From JANWXD01 sp035575135 (GTDB lineage Bacteria > Acidobacteriota > Terriglobia > Bryobacterales > Bryobacteraceae), in assembly GCA_035575135.1 (NCBI GenBank), contig DATLYE010000005.1, positions 1-64,000 on the forward strand: a DNA stretch of 64,000 bases, given 5' to 3'. This document shows positions 1 through 7,666 of the stretch, piece after piece. Under the pieces are notes generated by a model that was not told where the DNA came from, ran no database searches, and saw only the letters and a list, made by a program, of their open reading frames with translations. Made by a program: the position numbers and the translations under genes. Positions within the stretch are counted from its first letter, which is position 1. Each line of letters starts with the position of its first letter.

Positions 1-1
1 C

Positions 2-814
2 GCCCTCCTGCTGGCGCCCCCCCAGGCCCCGCTCCTTGCCGCCGCCCGCGACCGCGCCCTCCCCGCCGAGCCCCTCTCCCTCGCCGCCCTGGCCCGCCAC
101 AGCCGCCACGCCGACATCATCCACGCCCACGATGCCCGCACCCACCTGCTGGCCGCCCTGATCAAACGCGCCCCCCTCATCGCCGCACGCCGCGTCGCCT
201 TCCCCGTCGCCCGCGGCCCGCTGTCCCGCTGGAAGTACGCCCGCGCCGACCACTTCATCGCCGTCTCCGACTGCGCCCGCCGCACGCTGCTGGACGCCGG
301 CATCCCCGCCGATAAAATCTCCGTGGTCTACGACGGCGTCCCCGTCCCCGCTACCCCCGCCTGCGGCGACCGTATCCTCGCCCTCGCCTCCTCCGATCCC
401 CGCAAGTGCCCCGCCCTCCTCCGCCAGGCCGCCGCTCTGGCCGGTGTCGAGCTCGATTTCTCCACCGACCTCGACCGGGACCTGCCCGGCGCCGCCATCT
501 TCGTCTACCTCACCGAAAACGAAGGCCTCGGCTCCGCCGTCCTGCTGGCCATGGCCGCCGGCGTCGCCGTCGTCGCCAGCCGCATCGGAGGCCTGCCCGA
601 GATCATCGAACACGAACACACCGGCCTGCTCACCGAGAATGCGCCCCAGGCCGTCGCCGCCGCCATCACCCGCCTCCACAGCGACCCCGCGCTTCGACGG
701 CGCCTCGGCCAACAGGCCCGCCGCCGCGTCCTCGAACGCTTCACCGACACCCACATGGTCCAGGCCACCCTGGCCGTCTACCACAAGGTGCTCGCATGCC
801 GGAAGCCGTCTTAG
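2..814 (+). CDS. Glycosyltransferase family 4, C-terminal part (5' end outside window)
   Basis: The frame is open from base 2, so the gene starts upstream of the window and only about 270 C-terminal residues are visible. The end of the N-terminal Rossmann domain (IHAHDARTH, FIAVSDCARR) is followed by the nucleotide-sugar-binding domain. That domain carries the GT4 signature ENEGLGSAVLLAMAAGVAVVAS, matching the E-x7-E region, and then GGLPEIIEH. Family knowledge says such enzymes transfer a sugar from a nucleotide donor to a lipid or glycan acceptor at the cytoplasmic face of the membrane. The stop codon lies 19 bp inside the next gene, so the two are probably translationally coupled. The acceptor and the sugar cannot be told from sequence. 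Confidence 0.85.
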   Translation, partial: ALLLAPPQAPLLAAARDRALPAEPLSLAALARHSRHADIIHAHDARTHLLAALIKRAPLIAARRVAFPVARGPLSRWKYARADHFIAVSDCARRTLLDAGIPADKISVVYDGVPVPATPACGDRILALASSDPRKCPALLRQAAALAGVELDFSTDLDRDLPGAAIFVYLTENEGLGSAVLLAMAAGVAVVASRIGGLPEIIEHEHTGLLTENAPQAVAAAITRLHSDPALRRRLGQQARRRVLERFTDTHMVQATLAVYHKVLACRKPS

Positions 815-1611
815 CTCTCCTCGCCGGCCTCCTCACCGGCAGTTTCCTCAACGTGTGCATCTACCGCCTGCCGCGCGACCGTTCGGTCATCCGCCCCCGC
901 TCCTATTGCCCCGCCTGCAACACCCCCATCGCCTGGTACGACAACATCCCCGTAGTGAGCTACCTGCTGCTCGGCGGCCGCTGCCGCCACTGCCGCACCC
1001 GCATCCCCTTGCGCTACCCCGTGGTCGAGCTACTGACCGGGGCGGTCTTTTTCCTTGCCGTACTCCCCCTCGGCTTCAGCCTCGCCTCCTTGAAACTCTG
1101 CCTGTTCGCCGCGCTGCTCATCGGACTCGCCTTCTGCGATCTCGAACGGCGCATTCTGCCCGACCAGATGACCCTCGGCGGCGCCGCGGCCGGTCTGGTC
1201 CTCTCCACCCTGGAACCTTTCGATTTCACCTTCGTGCAGCTGTTCCTTCCGGCCTGGAGCCCCCGCAGCCTCTCATTGCTCGAATCACTCCTCGGCGCCG
1301 GCGTCGGAGCCGGCCTGCTGTGGTTCACCGGGGCCGTCTACCGCCGCGTGCGCGGCCGCGAAGGCCTCGGCTTCGGCGACGTCAAGATGCTCGCCATGAT
1401 CGGCGCCTTCTTCGGCCTGCGCGGCGCGCTCCAAACCCTCATCTTCGGCTCCCTGGCCGGCTCCATCATCGGGCTGATCTACATCCGGGCCGCCCGCAAG
1501 GACTACGCCACCTACGAACTCCCCTTCGGCACCTTCCTGGCTTTCAGCGCCCTCGCCCTCGCCCTGCTCCAGAGCCCCGCCCTGCTGTGGTATCAAGGAA
1601 TTTTCCGGTGA
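796..1611 (+). CDS. pilD: Prepilin peptidase / N-methyltransferase (A24 family)
   Basis: This is a 271-residue polytopic membrane protein. It should cleave the leader of type IV prepilins or type II secretion pseudopilins and methylate the new N-terminus. Two CxxC pairs (CPAC at 38-41, CRHC at 63-66) form the zinc-binding cytoplasmic loop of the long-form enzymes. The aspartic-protease residues are visible in CDLERRILPD (D115, D123) and in GFGDVKM (D195), which is the GxGD motif. The ATG at 796 is chosen because it begins exactly at the conserved N-terminal segment; the open frame reaches further upstream only as antisense-like translation of the glycosyltransferase. It overlaps the upstream gene by 19 bp. 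Confidence 0.93.
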   Translation: MPEAVLALLAGLLTGSFLNVCIYRLPRDRSVIRPRSYCPACNTPIAWYDNIPVVSYLLLGGRCRHCRTRIPLRYPVVELLTGAVFFLAVLPLGFSLASLKLCLFAALLIGLAFCDLERRILPDQMTLGGAAAGLVLSTLEPFDFTFVQLFLPAWSPRSLSLLESLLGAGVGAGLLWFTGAVYRRVRGREGLGFGDVKMLAMIGAFFGLRGALQTLIFGSLAGSIIGLIYIRAARKDYATYELPFGTFLAFSALALALLQSPALLWYQGIFR

Positions 1612-1681
1612 AATTTCGCGGCGCCGTCGCCACCCGGTGATCTGAAACCCGGCGCCGCTTCCGCGGATCAAACTCTACGTC

Positions 1682-3193
1682 ATGCTCTTGCGCGTTTTGC
1701 TGGCCGGACTCACCGCCGCCCTTCTCGGCGCCGCCGCCGAGCGCCCGCTTCCGTCCGTTGATTTACAATTCCTTTACGCCGGTTACATCGGCGGCGACCG
1801 CTTCGACCAGCCCGCCGCCATCGCCCGCGATCCTGACGGCGGCCTCTGGGTCACCGGCGTTACTACCTCCTTCATCGAACTGCCCGTCCAGCCCGACCCC
1901 TTCCAGTTCACCGTCAAGGGCGGCCGGGACGTGTTTCTGGCCAAGTACGCCATCCGCCCCGGCGGCCGCGCCGAGCTCGTCTATTGGACCGCCCTCGGCG
2001 GCTCCGCCGACGATTTGCCCGCAGCGCTCGCCGTGGATGCCTCCGGCAACGTCTACGTCGCCGGCATGACCGCCTCCACCAACTTCCCCACCGCAGGCAA
2101 CGCCCACCAGACCAGCTCCGGCGGCTCCTGGGACGCCTTCGTCTCCATCATTGATCCCCGGCGCTCCGGAACCGAGTCGCTGATCTACTCCACCTACCTC
2201 GGCGGGCCCGGCGTGGACGCCGCCACCGCTTTCGCCCTCGATCCCGCCGCCGGCCTCCTCGTCGTGGGCTACACCGGCTCCGGCGAACTCTCCGGCCTCC
2301 AGCAGGGCACGCTCCAGCCCGGCAACCGCGGCGGCTGGGACGCCTTCATCGCCCGCCTGGATCCCAACCGCTCGCCCTCGCTGCTGTTTCTCTCTTTCCT
2401 CGGCGGCAACTCCACCGACGTCGCCACCGGCGTCGCCTTCGACGGCCCCTCCCTCAAGGCCTGGATCGCCGGCTATACCCTTTCGACTGACTTCCCCATC
2501 GCTGGCGCCGCTCCCCAGGGGCAGCCCTCCGGCGGCGGCGACGGCTTCCTCGTCGAACTCGACTTCAACCGCACCGGACTGGACACGCTGACCTACGGCA
2601 CTTACTTCGGCGGCTCCGGCCTGGACGTGCCCCGCGCTCTCACACGCGACCCCTTGGGCGGCTTCTGGCTTGCCGGTTACACGCTCTCGGCCGACTTCCC
2701 CTTGGCCGGACCCTCCCCCCAGCGCGCCCTGTCCGGCAACGCCGACGCTTTTGTTACTCGCCTGGATATCTCCCTGCCGGCCCCCGACTTCCTCACTTAC
2801 TCCACTTACCTCGGCGGAACCTCCACAGATGTCGTCTACGCCCTCACCCTGCTCGACTCCGGCGCCGTCGCCCTGGCCGGCTACACCACTTCCCCCGACT
2901 TCCCGCTCCGCAAAGCCCCCGAACCCAACACCCTGCACTTCCCGGGCGCCGACGCCTTCGCCGCCATCCTGGATCCCGCAGCGCCGGAACCCGAAGGGCT
3001 CACCTGGTCGGCTCTGCTCGCCGGCTCGGGAACCGAAACCGCCACGGCCCTGCTCGCCGCACCCGGAGGAGGTTTTTATCTGGCCGGTTACACCACCTCG
3101 CGCAACCTTCCGGTAACCGACGGTTCGAACAAACCCACTCCGCCCGGCTCCGCCGCCGGCTTCCTGGCGCTCGCCGGCGCCCCGTCGCAGTGA
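1682..3193 (+). CDS. Secreted SBBP-type beta-propeller repeat protein
   Basis: A signal peptide (about residues 1-19, ending near AAA) is followed by some seven copies of a repeat of about 60-65 residues. The copies show the pattern YSTYLGG..TD.A.AL..D..G...AGYT.S.DFP, characteristic of SBBP repeats, which are abundant in Acidobacteria. The protein is presumably exported and folds as a beta-propeller; no enzymatic motif is seen. The 503-residue length fits a single-domain SBBP protein. The ATG at 1682 lacks a clear Shine-Dalgarno sequence, but it precedes a good hydrophobic signal. It is not obviously coupled to the pilin peptidase (70-bp gap). The function is unknown; adhesion or glycan binding would be a guess. 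Confidence 0.85.
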   Translation: MLLRVLLAGLTAALLGAAAERPLPSVDLQFLYAGYIGGDRFDQPAAIARDPDGGLWVTGVTTSFIELPVQPDPFQFTVKGGRDVFLAKYAIRPGGRAELVYWTALGGSADDLPAALAVDASGNVYVAGMTASTNFPTAGNAHQTSSGGSWDAFVSIIDPRRSGTESLIYSTYLGGPGVDAATAFALDPAAGLLVVGYTGSGELSGLQQGTLQPGNRGGWDAFIARLDPNRSPSLLFLSFLGGNSTDVATGVAFDGPSLKAWIAGYTLSTDFPIAGAAPQGQPSGGGDGFLVELDFNRTGLDTLTYGTYFGGSGLDVPRALTRDPLGGFWLAGYTLSADFPLAGPSPQRALSGNADAFVTRLDISLPAPDFLTYSTYLGGTSTDVVYALTLLDSGAVALAGYTTSPDFPLRKAPEPNTLHFPGADAFAAILDPAAPEPEGLTWSALLAGSGTETATALLAAPGGGFYLAGYTTSRNLPVTDGSNKPTPPGSAAGFLALAGAPSQ

Positions 3194-3261
3194 CCCGCGC
3201 TCCGGCAAGCTTGTAAGCCGCGCCCTCCGCACCGCGCATCCCGTATCATGGACTCGCCACC

Positions 3262-4539
3262 ATGGCCGTACTGCTCGTCTGCACCGTAGGCGGCGCGCCG
3301 GAACCGGTGATCCGCTCGATCCTCACGCAACCGCACCCGGACAAAGTAGTGTTTATCTGCTCGAGCGACACCTGCTCCAGCGTCAACGAGAAAATCCTCC
3401 CCGCCCTGGAGGCCGCAGGCCTTCGCCTCGGCCCCGCCCAGCGCGAGATCTTTCAGGTCAGCGACCCGCAGGCGCTCGACGCCTGCGTCCGCGAGATCGC
3501 CCGTGAGGTCAGCTCCCAGGTGCGCCGCTGGCGCGACCAGCACGGCGACAAGGTCATCGTGGACCCGACCGGCGGCACCAAGGTCATGAGCATCGCCCTC
3601 GCCTTCGTGGCCCGCCGCTGGCACTGCACCTTCCGCTACATCGGAGGCACGCAACGCGAGCAGCGCCCCTCCGGCCCCGGAGCCGTCCTCGCGGGCGCCG
3701 AGCAGGTCGTGCATACCCTGAACCCCCTCGATGTGCTCGGCTACCAGCTCGCCGAAGACGCCCTCACCTTGGCCAACGCCGGCAACTACGCCGCCGCGCG
3801 CCAACTGCTCGAACAGGGCGTGCGTTCGGCCGCCGACCCCTCCGTCAAGCGCTCCCTGAACACCCTCACCCAGCTCCTGGGCGTCTTCGCTTTGTGGGAT
3901 CAGTTCGATCACGCCGGCGCCGCCGCCCGGCTCCAGGACCTCGAAAAAAACCGCAACGACCTCGCCTGCCTGCTCGACGATGCATCCTTCCGGGCCGTGG
4001 AGAACGTGCTGCCGGCCTGGAAGGACCGGCTCGCCGTCCTGGCCGCAGGACGGCCCAGCCGCGAACTCATCGAAGATCTCCTGGCCAACGCCGAACGGCG
4101 CCTCCGCGAGGGCCGCTACGACGACGCCGTCGCCCGCCTGTACCGCGCCGTGGAGGCCATGGCGCAGTGGCGTCTGGCGCGGCAATACGGCATCCCTGAC
4201 ACCGGCGCCGTGCCGGCAGAAAAAATCCCCGAGCCGCTGCGCGCCGAGCTCGCTCCCGCCCCGGACGGCGCCTTCGAAATCGGCCTCCAGAACGCCTACC
4301 GCCTGCTCGACGCCTTCGGCGATCCGCTCGGGTCGCGGTTCCGCGAGCTCAATCTGCATCACCCGCAGCAGTCGCCGCTTGCCGAGCGCAACCACTCCAT
4401 CCTGGCCCACGGCTGGAAGCCGGTCAGTCAGAAGGGCTCTGAAGCGCTACGGCAGCGGGTCTTCGCCCTCGCTTCCGAACTCGGCCTCTCCGAGCAGACT
4501 CTGATGCGTTTTCCCGAGCTCAAACCCCGGCTGGCCTGA
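3262..4539 (+). CDS. CARF-HEPN CRISPR ancillary protein (Cas02710 / TIGR02710-like, Csm6 type)
   Basis: The N-terminal 150 residues look like a CARF domain. They contain the strand-loop VCTVGGAPEPVIRSI, FICSSDTCSSV, and the second ligand-loop motif DPTGGTKVMSIALA. The C-terminal half is helical and ends in an HEPN signature, RNHSILAH (R376, H383; R-x6-H with the usual N after R). By family knowledge the CARF domain binds cyclic oligoadenylate made by Cas10, which activates the HEPN dimer as an unspecific RNase in type III immunity. It is the only gene of the CRISPR locus on the plus strand. Its last 93 bp overlap the end of the second cas2 tail to tail. The family name is from recognition of motifs, not a search. 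Confidence 0.85.
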   Translation: MAVLLVCTVGGAPEPVIRSILTQPHPDKVVFICSSDTCSSVNEKILPALEAAGLRLGPAQREIFQVSDPQALDACVREIAREVSSQVRRWRDQHGDKVIVDPTGGTKVMSIALAFVARRWHCTFRYIGGTQREQRPSGPGAVLAGAEQVVHTLNPLDVLGYQLAEDALTLANAGNYAAARQLLEQGVRSAADPSVKRSLNTLTQLLGVFALWDQFDHAGAAARLQDLEKNRNDLACLLDDASFRAVENVLPAWKDRLAVLAAGRPSRELIEDLLANAERRLREGRYDDAVARLYRAVEAMAQWRLARQYGIPDTGAVPAEKIPEPLRAELAPAPDGAFEIGLQNAYRLLDAFGDPLGSRFRELNLHHPQQSPLAERNHSILAHGWKPVSQKGSEALRQRVFALASELGLSEQTLMRFPELKPRLA

Positions 4540-4872
4540 GAGGTCCTCGCTGCGGCGCAGGCTCTCGACCAGCAGCTCCATCAGACCCGCTTCGCTCAAG
4601 AACACGCCTTCGGGCAGATGCTGGCGGCCGAGCGCCACCGCGTGGCAGCGCTGCGGCAGCGGATAAGCCCGCACGTCGTCCTGGCCCGGATGGATGCGCT
4701 CCTCCAGTTCGCGGAGCACTCCCAGCAACTGGCGCTCCGACAGCATCCCGGCAAAGACGGAGTATTGCAGATCCAGGGCCACCGACTTCAGGTAGCGGTG
4801 CACCCGGTACAGCCGCCGCGGATCGGCAATGTCGTAGGCGATCAGGTAGGCGCGCGGCTCCGTCCGGCTCAC
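4447..4872 (-). CDS. cas2: Cas2 (second copy, with C-terminal extension)
   Basis: The protein has 141 residues from GTG at 4872. The ferredoxin-like Cas2 core is clear: YLIAYDIADPRRLYRV with the conserved first-strand Asp, then LQYSVFAG, then DDVRAYPLP. The GTG overlaps the stop of the upstream cas1-like gene as GTGA and has GGAGG just upstream, so the start is well supported and the two are coupled. Cas2 is usually about 90-100 residues. Here the last 31 codons or so lie antisense to the end of the CARF-HEPN gene and look like read-on sequence. Cas2 normally bridges Cas1 dimers in the spacer-integration complex. This copy differs clearly from the other Cas2 at 6609-6890. Confidence 0.85.
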   Translation of the reverse strand: MSRTEPRAYLIAYDIADPRRLYRVHRYLKSVALDLQYSVFAGMLSERQLLGVLRELEERIHPGQDDVRAYPLPQRCHAVALGRQHLPEGVFLSEAGLMELLVESLRRSEDLSGQPGFELGKTHQSLLGEAEFGSEGEDPLP

Positions 4873-5645
4873 CGCACTCCTCCCAGCCAGTAGCAAAACC
4901 CGTCGAGCAGCCTGCCGGTACGGTGGCTCTCCCTGCCCCGGCGCTCCTCGAACCACGCCGCCAGCTGCCTGCGCCATTGCCGCTCGGTTTCTGCGGGCCG
5001 CAGCGTGCCGGCGGCCAGCGCGGCCGCCAGCTCCGCCCTCAGCCCCCACAACAGCAGGCGCGCCAGCTCCGTGGCCAGATGAAAGTCCGGCCTGCGACCC
5101 GCGGCCGCCTCCGGCGCCAGGCCTGTCTCCGCCAGCCGCTCGCTCACCAGCGAGGCCGCCAGGCCTTCCAGCCACGAGAGGGCCTGTTTTCTCCGCTCGC
5201 GCCCGCAGCGCGCATCCAGCTCCTCGTCGAGCAGCAGCCCCACCGAGCCGGGACGCAGATCCCGGGTGCGGGCCCGGAGCCGCCGCAGCGCCCCCAGAAT
5301 TTCGCGCCGCTCGGCCGCCCGCCGCCAGTTGTCGTACAGCTCCCGCCAGTCGGGCCGGGCCAAAAACTCCTCGATGCGTTCCTCCAGCCGCGACGGCCGC
5401 AACGTCGCCGGCAGCGCCGCGCCCGCCGGCGTGCCGTCCGCCGCGAGAAACGTCACCGCAATGCCGCGGCGCAGGCATTCCACCAGCGCCGCGGTCTGCA
5501 GTTCCACGGGCCCGCACACCACCACCCGGCTCAGCCGGTGAAACGGAAACCGCCGGGGCGCCGAGCGCTCGCTGTGCACCAGAAGCGACGGCCCGTCCAG
5601 CTCCACCCGCAGCGTCTGTTCGGCGTCAAGATACAGCGGCTGCAT
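4869..5645 (-). CDS. Divergent Cas1-like protein, probable catalytically dead paralogue
   Basis: The N-terminal 75 residues match the Cas1 beta-domain (PLYLDAEQTLRVELDG, RLSRVVVCGPVELQTAAL, RGIAVTFLAADG) and align well with the neighbouring Cas1. The helical domain is short. The whole protein is 258 residues against 326 for the neighbour. The RGxEG glutamate motif is absent. The later stretch reads DFHLATELARLL where active Cas1 has FYHDLAHGRESLACDLVELL, so the metal-binding H and E are not kept. The start chosen is ATG at 5645, behind GGAGG; an ATG at 5672 would add 9 residues. It overlaps cas1 by 20 bp and cas2 by 4 bp. It may serve as a structural subunit or a partner of the second Cas2; that is inference. 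Confidence 0.75.
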   Translation of the reverse strand: MQPLYLDAEQTLRVELDGPSLLVHSERSAPRRFPFHRLSRVVVCGPVELQTAALVECLRRGIAVTFLAADGTPAGAALPATLRPSRLEERIEEFLARPDWRELYDNWRRAAERREILGALRRLRARTRDLRPGSVGLLLDEELDARCGRERRKQALSWLEGLAASLVSERLAETGLAPEAAAGRRPDFHLATELARLLLWGLRAELAAALAAGTLRPAETERQWRRQLAAWFEERRGRESHRTGRLLDGFCYWLGGVR

Positions 5646-6606
5646 CCTCCAGACTCCCTCCCGGGTCTTCACCCGTCAGGGCGCGCACCAGCAGCCGGCA
5701 GATCCGTCGCTGCTGCCGCGCCCACCGGGCGCTCCACAGCTCGTATTCTTCGTAGAACACCGCCCGGCCCGCCTTGCCCAGCAGGCAGGCGCCCGCGTGT
5801 TTGCGGAAATGCTCGGCCCGCAGCTTCCGCTCCCGGAACAGCCGCCACACCCAGGCCTCCACCCGCGGCCGCAGCAGTTCGACCAGATCGCAGGCCAGCG
5901 ACTCCCGCCCGTGCGCCAGATCGTGATAGAACCCTATGGCCGGATCCAGTCCCGCCGCCGCCACCGCGCAGCAGGCCTGATGATGCGCCAGCGTATAGCC
6001 GAGCGACAGGCAGGCATTCACCGGATCCCGCGGCGGCCGGCGGTTGCGGTCCTCAAAGCCCAGAGCCGGCGCAAACAGGCCCGCGTAGGCCGAAAAATAG
6101 GCCGCCGCCGCGGCCCCCTCGATGCCCCGGATGCTGGCCAGCTCCAGAGCGGGCTCGTGGCGCAAACGCTCGAGCAGTTGCGCCAGAGTCTGGGCCGCCG
6201 AGCGCAGCGCGTGGCGCTGCACGGGCCGCTCCTCAGCGGCGCCGAGCAGCAATGCCCGCTGCGCCGCCAGCTTGTGCCGCATCAGCCTCCGGGACCAGTT
6301 CCGCCGCCAGGCTTCGTCAAAATAGGCCCGGTACTGGGCCAGTCGCCGCCGGGCGTCCCCTCCCGCCAGCCAGGTGGTGGCGGCCGCGGCCTCGCCCCTC
6401 CGGCGGTCAATGACGATGAGCCCCACGTTGCGCGCGCTCAGGCGCGCCAGCAGCCGGCTGCCCAGTTGCACGTTGCCCTGGATGACGATCCGCTCCAGAA
6501 GCAGCAACGGGACGCTGCGGCGCTTGCGGCCCGACTCGTAGATGGCCAGGCTTTCGCCCTCCTCCCGCAGCTCCAGCCCGGAGCGGTCCAGGTACAGCGT
6601 GGCCAT
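5626..6606 (-). CDS. cas1: CRISPR-associated endonuclease Cas1
   Basis: This is a canonical 326-residue Cas1, the integrase of spacer acquisition. The beta-domain begins MATLYLDRSGLELREEG. The catalytic glutamate is in RGIEGAAAAAYFSAY, and the histidine and acidic residue are in GFYHDLAHGRESLACDLVELLRP. The start at 6606 lies 2 bp after the stop of the upstream cas2, so the two are co-transcribed. All three metal-binding motifs are present, in contrast to the paralogue immediately downstream. It should act with the 93-residue Cas2 to insert new spacers at the csm5 side of the array. Confidence 0.95.
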   Translation of the reverse strand: MATLYLDRSGLELREEGESLAIYESGRKRRSVPLLLLERIVIQGNVQLGSRLLARLSARNVGLIVIDRRRGEAAAATTWLAGGDARRRLAQYRAYFDEAWRRNWSRRLMRHKLAAQRALLLGAAEERPVQRHALRSAAQTLAQLLERLRHEPALELASIRGIEGAAAAAYFSAYAGLFAPALGFEDRNRRPPRDPVNACLSLGYTLAHHQACCAVAAAGLDPAIGFYHDLAHGRESLACDLVELLRPRVEAWVWRLFRERKLRAEHFRKHAGACLLGKAGRAVFYEEYELWSARWARQQRRICRLLVRALTGEDPGGSLEDAAAVS

Positions 6607-6608
6607 CT

Positions 6609-6890
6609 TCAGCTCACGTAGAAAAACGGCGGATCTTCCGGCGGCACGGCGAGGCCCAGGGTGCGCACCTGGCTGCGCGGATCCAGATGCACCATGAGAA
6701 AGCTGTCGTCGGCCGCCAGAACGGCCGCGATTTCCGCCAGCAGCCTGCGGCGCTCCGCCTCGGTGAGGAAGCATTCGAAGACGGACTTCTGCCCGCCGGT
6801 GGCGTAGCCTTTGAGCACGTTGAGGGCGCGCCGGAGGCGTTTGGGGTCGCGTACGTCGTAGGCGGCGATCCACAGGCTGCGGGCCGGCAT
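6609..6890 (-). CDS. cas2: Cas2 (first copy)
   Basis: This 93-residue Cas2 has the standard core LWIAAYDVRDPKRLRRAL, followed by GYATGGQKSVFECFLT, a form common beside Cas1 in type III loci. Cas2 forms the central dimer of the Cas1-Cas2 integrase. The start at 6890 puts the first beta-strand where the family has it; an upstream ATG at 6935 would add 15 residues of low-complexity sequence. It precedes cas1 by 2 bp. It is distinct in sequence from the second Cas2 at the other end of this four-gene adaptation block. Confidence 0.92.
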   Translation of the reverse strand: MPARSLWIAAYDVRDPKRLRRALNVLKGYATGGQKSVFECFLTEAERRRLLAEIAAVLAADDSFLMVHLDPRSQVRTLGLAVPPEDPPFFYVS

Positions 6891-6976
6891 GTCTTCAGTG
6901 AAGCACGGGCCGGCGGCGGCGCCGGCGGTTGACAAGCTTGCCGCACCCTCCGGCCGCGGCCTCGGGCTCCCTACGT

Positions 6977-7180
6977 TTACATCAGCCGGTCGTTCTGGAT
7001 CCCCCGCAGTTCGGCCCGGGCTTCCTGGTATTCCGAGCAGAGGTCACACTGGCAGCAGGCGCAGGGCAGCGAGCCGTCCGGCCAGTTCCGGATGACGTCG
7101 GCGCAGGCGTCGCACCACTCCGCTCCGGGCTCCTTTGGGGACTTACACTGGCATCCGGGGCTTGTGCATCCGCAGGTCAT
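6977..7180 (-). CDS. Small Cys-rich protein next to cas2, function unknown
   Basis: A 67-residue ORF on the cas strand lies between the CRISPR trailer and cas2. It contains 12 cysteines, grouped as CGCTSPGCQC, CDAC and CACCQCDLC, followed by a short charged helix. The ATG at 7180 has GGGAG about 11 nt upstream; a longer frame to 7252 would run into the decayed repeats and is not preferred. The clustered Cys pairs suggest metal binding, perhaps zinc. I do not recognise the family. Its position 86 bp upstream of cas2 would allow co-transcription with the adaptation genes, but composition alone does not prove it is translated. Confidence 0.55.
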   Translation of the reverse strand: MTCGCTSPGCQCKSPKEPGAEWCDACADVIRNWPDGSLPCACCQCDLCSEYQEARAELRGIQNDRLM

Positions 7181-7245
7181 CGTGTTGGATTCTCCCGAGT
7201 CGCCCCGGCACGGCGCGCTGTTGTGTCGCGTCCGCGGCCTGTAGC

Positions 7246-7630
7246 GTCTCACTTTTTTCTTATTCCGGCTTCCCTTCCTACCGCTGATCCTCGACGGGTT
7301 TAACTGACTGAGCGGCGCGGCTTTTTAGTTACTCTGGTCTCCTTTCCCTACATCATACACACCGCCGGTGTTCGGTGTCAATACTTGATCTCCGCCGGTT
7401 TCTATTCACGTCTCATTTTTCGAATGAAACGACGGTGGTACGCAGGGGCAAGACGTCTGAATGAGTTTTTACAGGGGGTTGCTTCGATGTTGTGATAGCT
7501 CTTACTGAGGCTGATATCCGGAGTCTCCATCTCTTCCCATTCTAATCTTCTGCGATGCAGAGACTCTGGGCGGGCAAGTCTCCGGCCGGAGATTGATTCA
7601 GCGTCTTTTTATCCAAGTCTCATTCTATAC
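7246..7630 (-). repeat. Six decayed CRISPR repeats in the trailer
   Basis: This gene-free stretch before the first intact repeat still carries repeat-like 36-mers at about 7246, 7315, 7388, 7455, 7523 and 7595. The steps are 69, 73, 67, 68 and 72 bp, and then 72 bp to the first intact repeat at 7667. Ungapped comparison by eye with the intact repeat gives 26/36 at 7246, 20/36 at 7388, 21/36 at 7455, 25/36 at 7523 and 25/36 at 7595. The one at 7315 matches mainly in its right half and needs one insertion. Identity and spacing together indicate the oldest, leader-distal end of the array, worn down by mutation. Confidence 0.8.
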
Positions 7631-7666
7631 AGAGCCTCCCGGCGGCCCAGTCTTTGACAGGACACG

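Noticed and set aside
406..795. Upstream extension of the prepilin peptidase frame to 406
   Set aside because: The extension is Arg/Pro-rich out-of-frame reading of the glycosyltransferase; the family N-terminus begins at 796.
1763..3232. Long minus-strand frame opposite the SBBP gene
   Set aside because: Low-complexity Gly/Ala/Glu sequence typical of the antisense of GC-rich genes; no motif.
4923..6413. Long plus-strand frame opposite cas1 and the cas1-like gene
   Set aside because: Pro/Arg-rich antisense reading without any domain; the cas genes explain the region.
7253..7666. AT-richer stretch left of the array as the CRISPR leader
   Set aside because: The repeat orientation (ATTGAGAC handle on the minus strand) and the decayed repeats at this end show it is the trailer.
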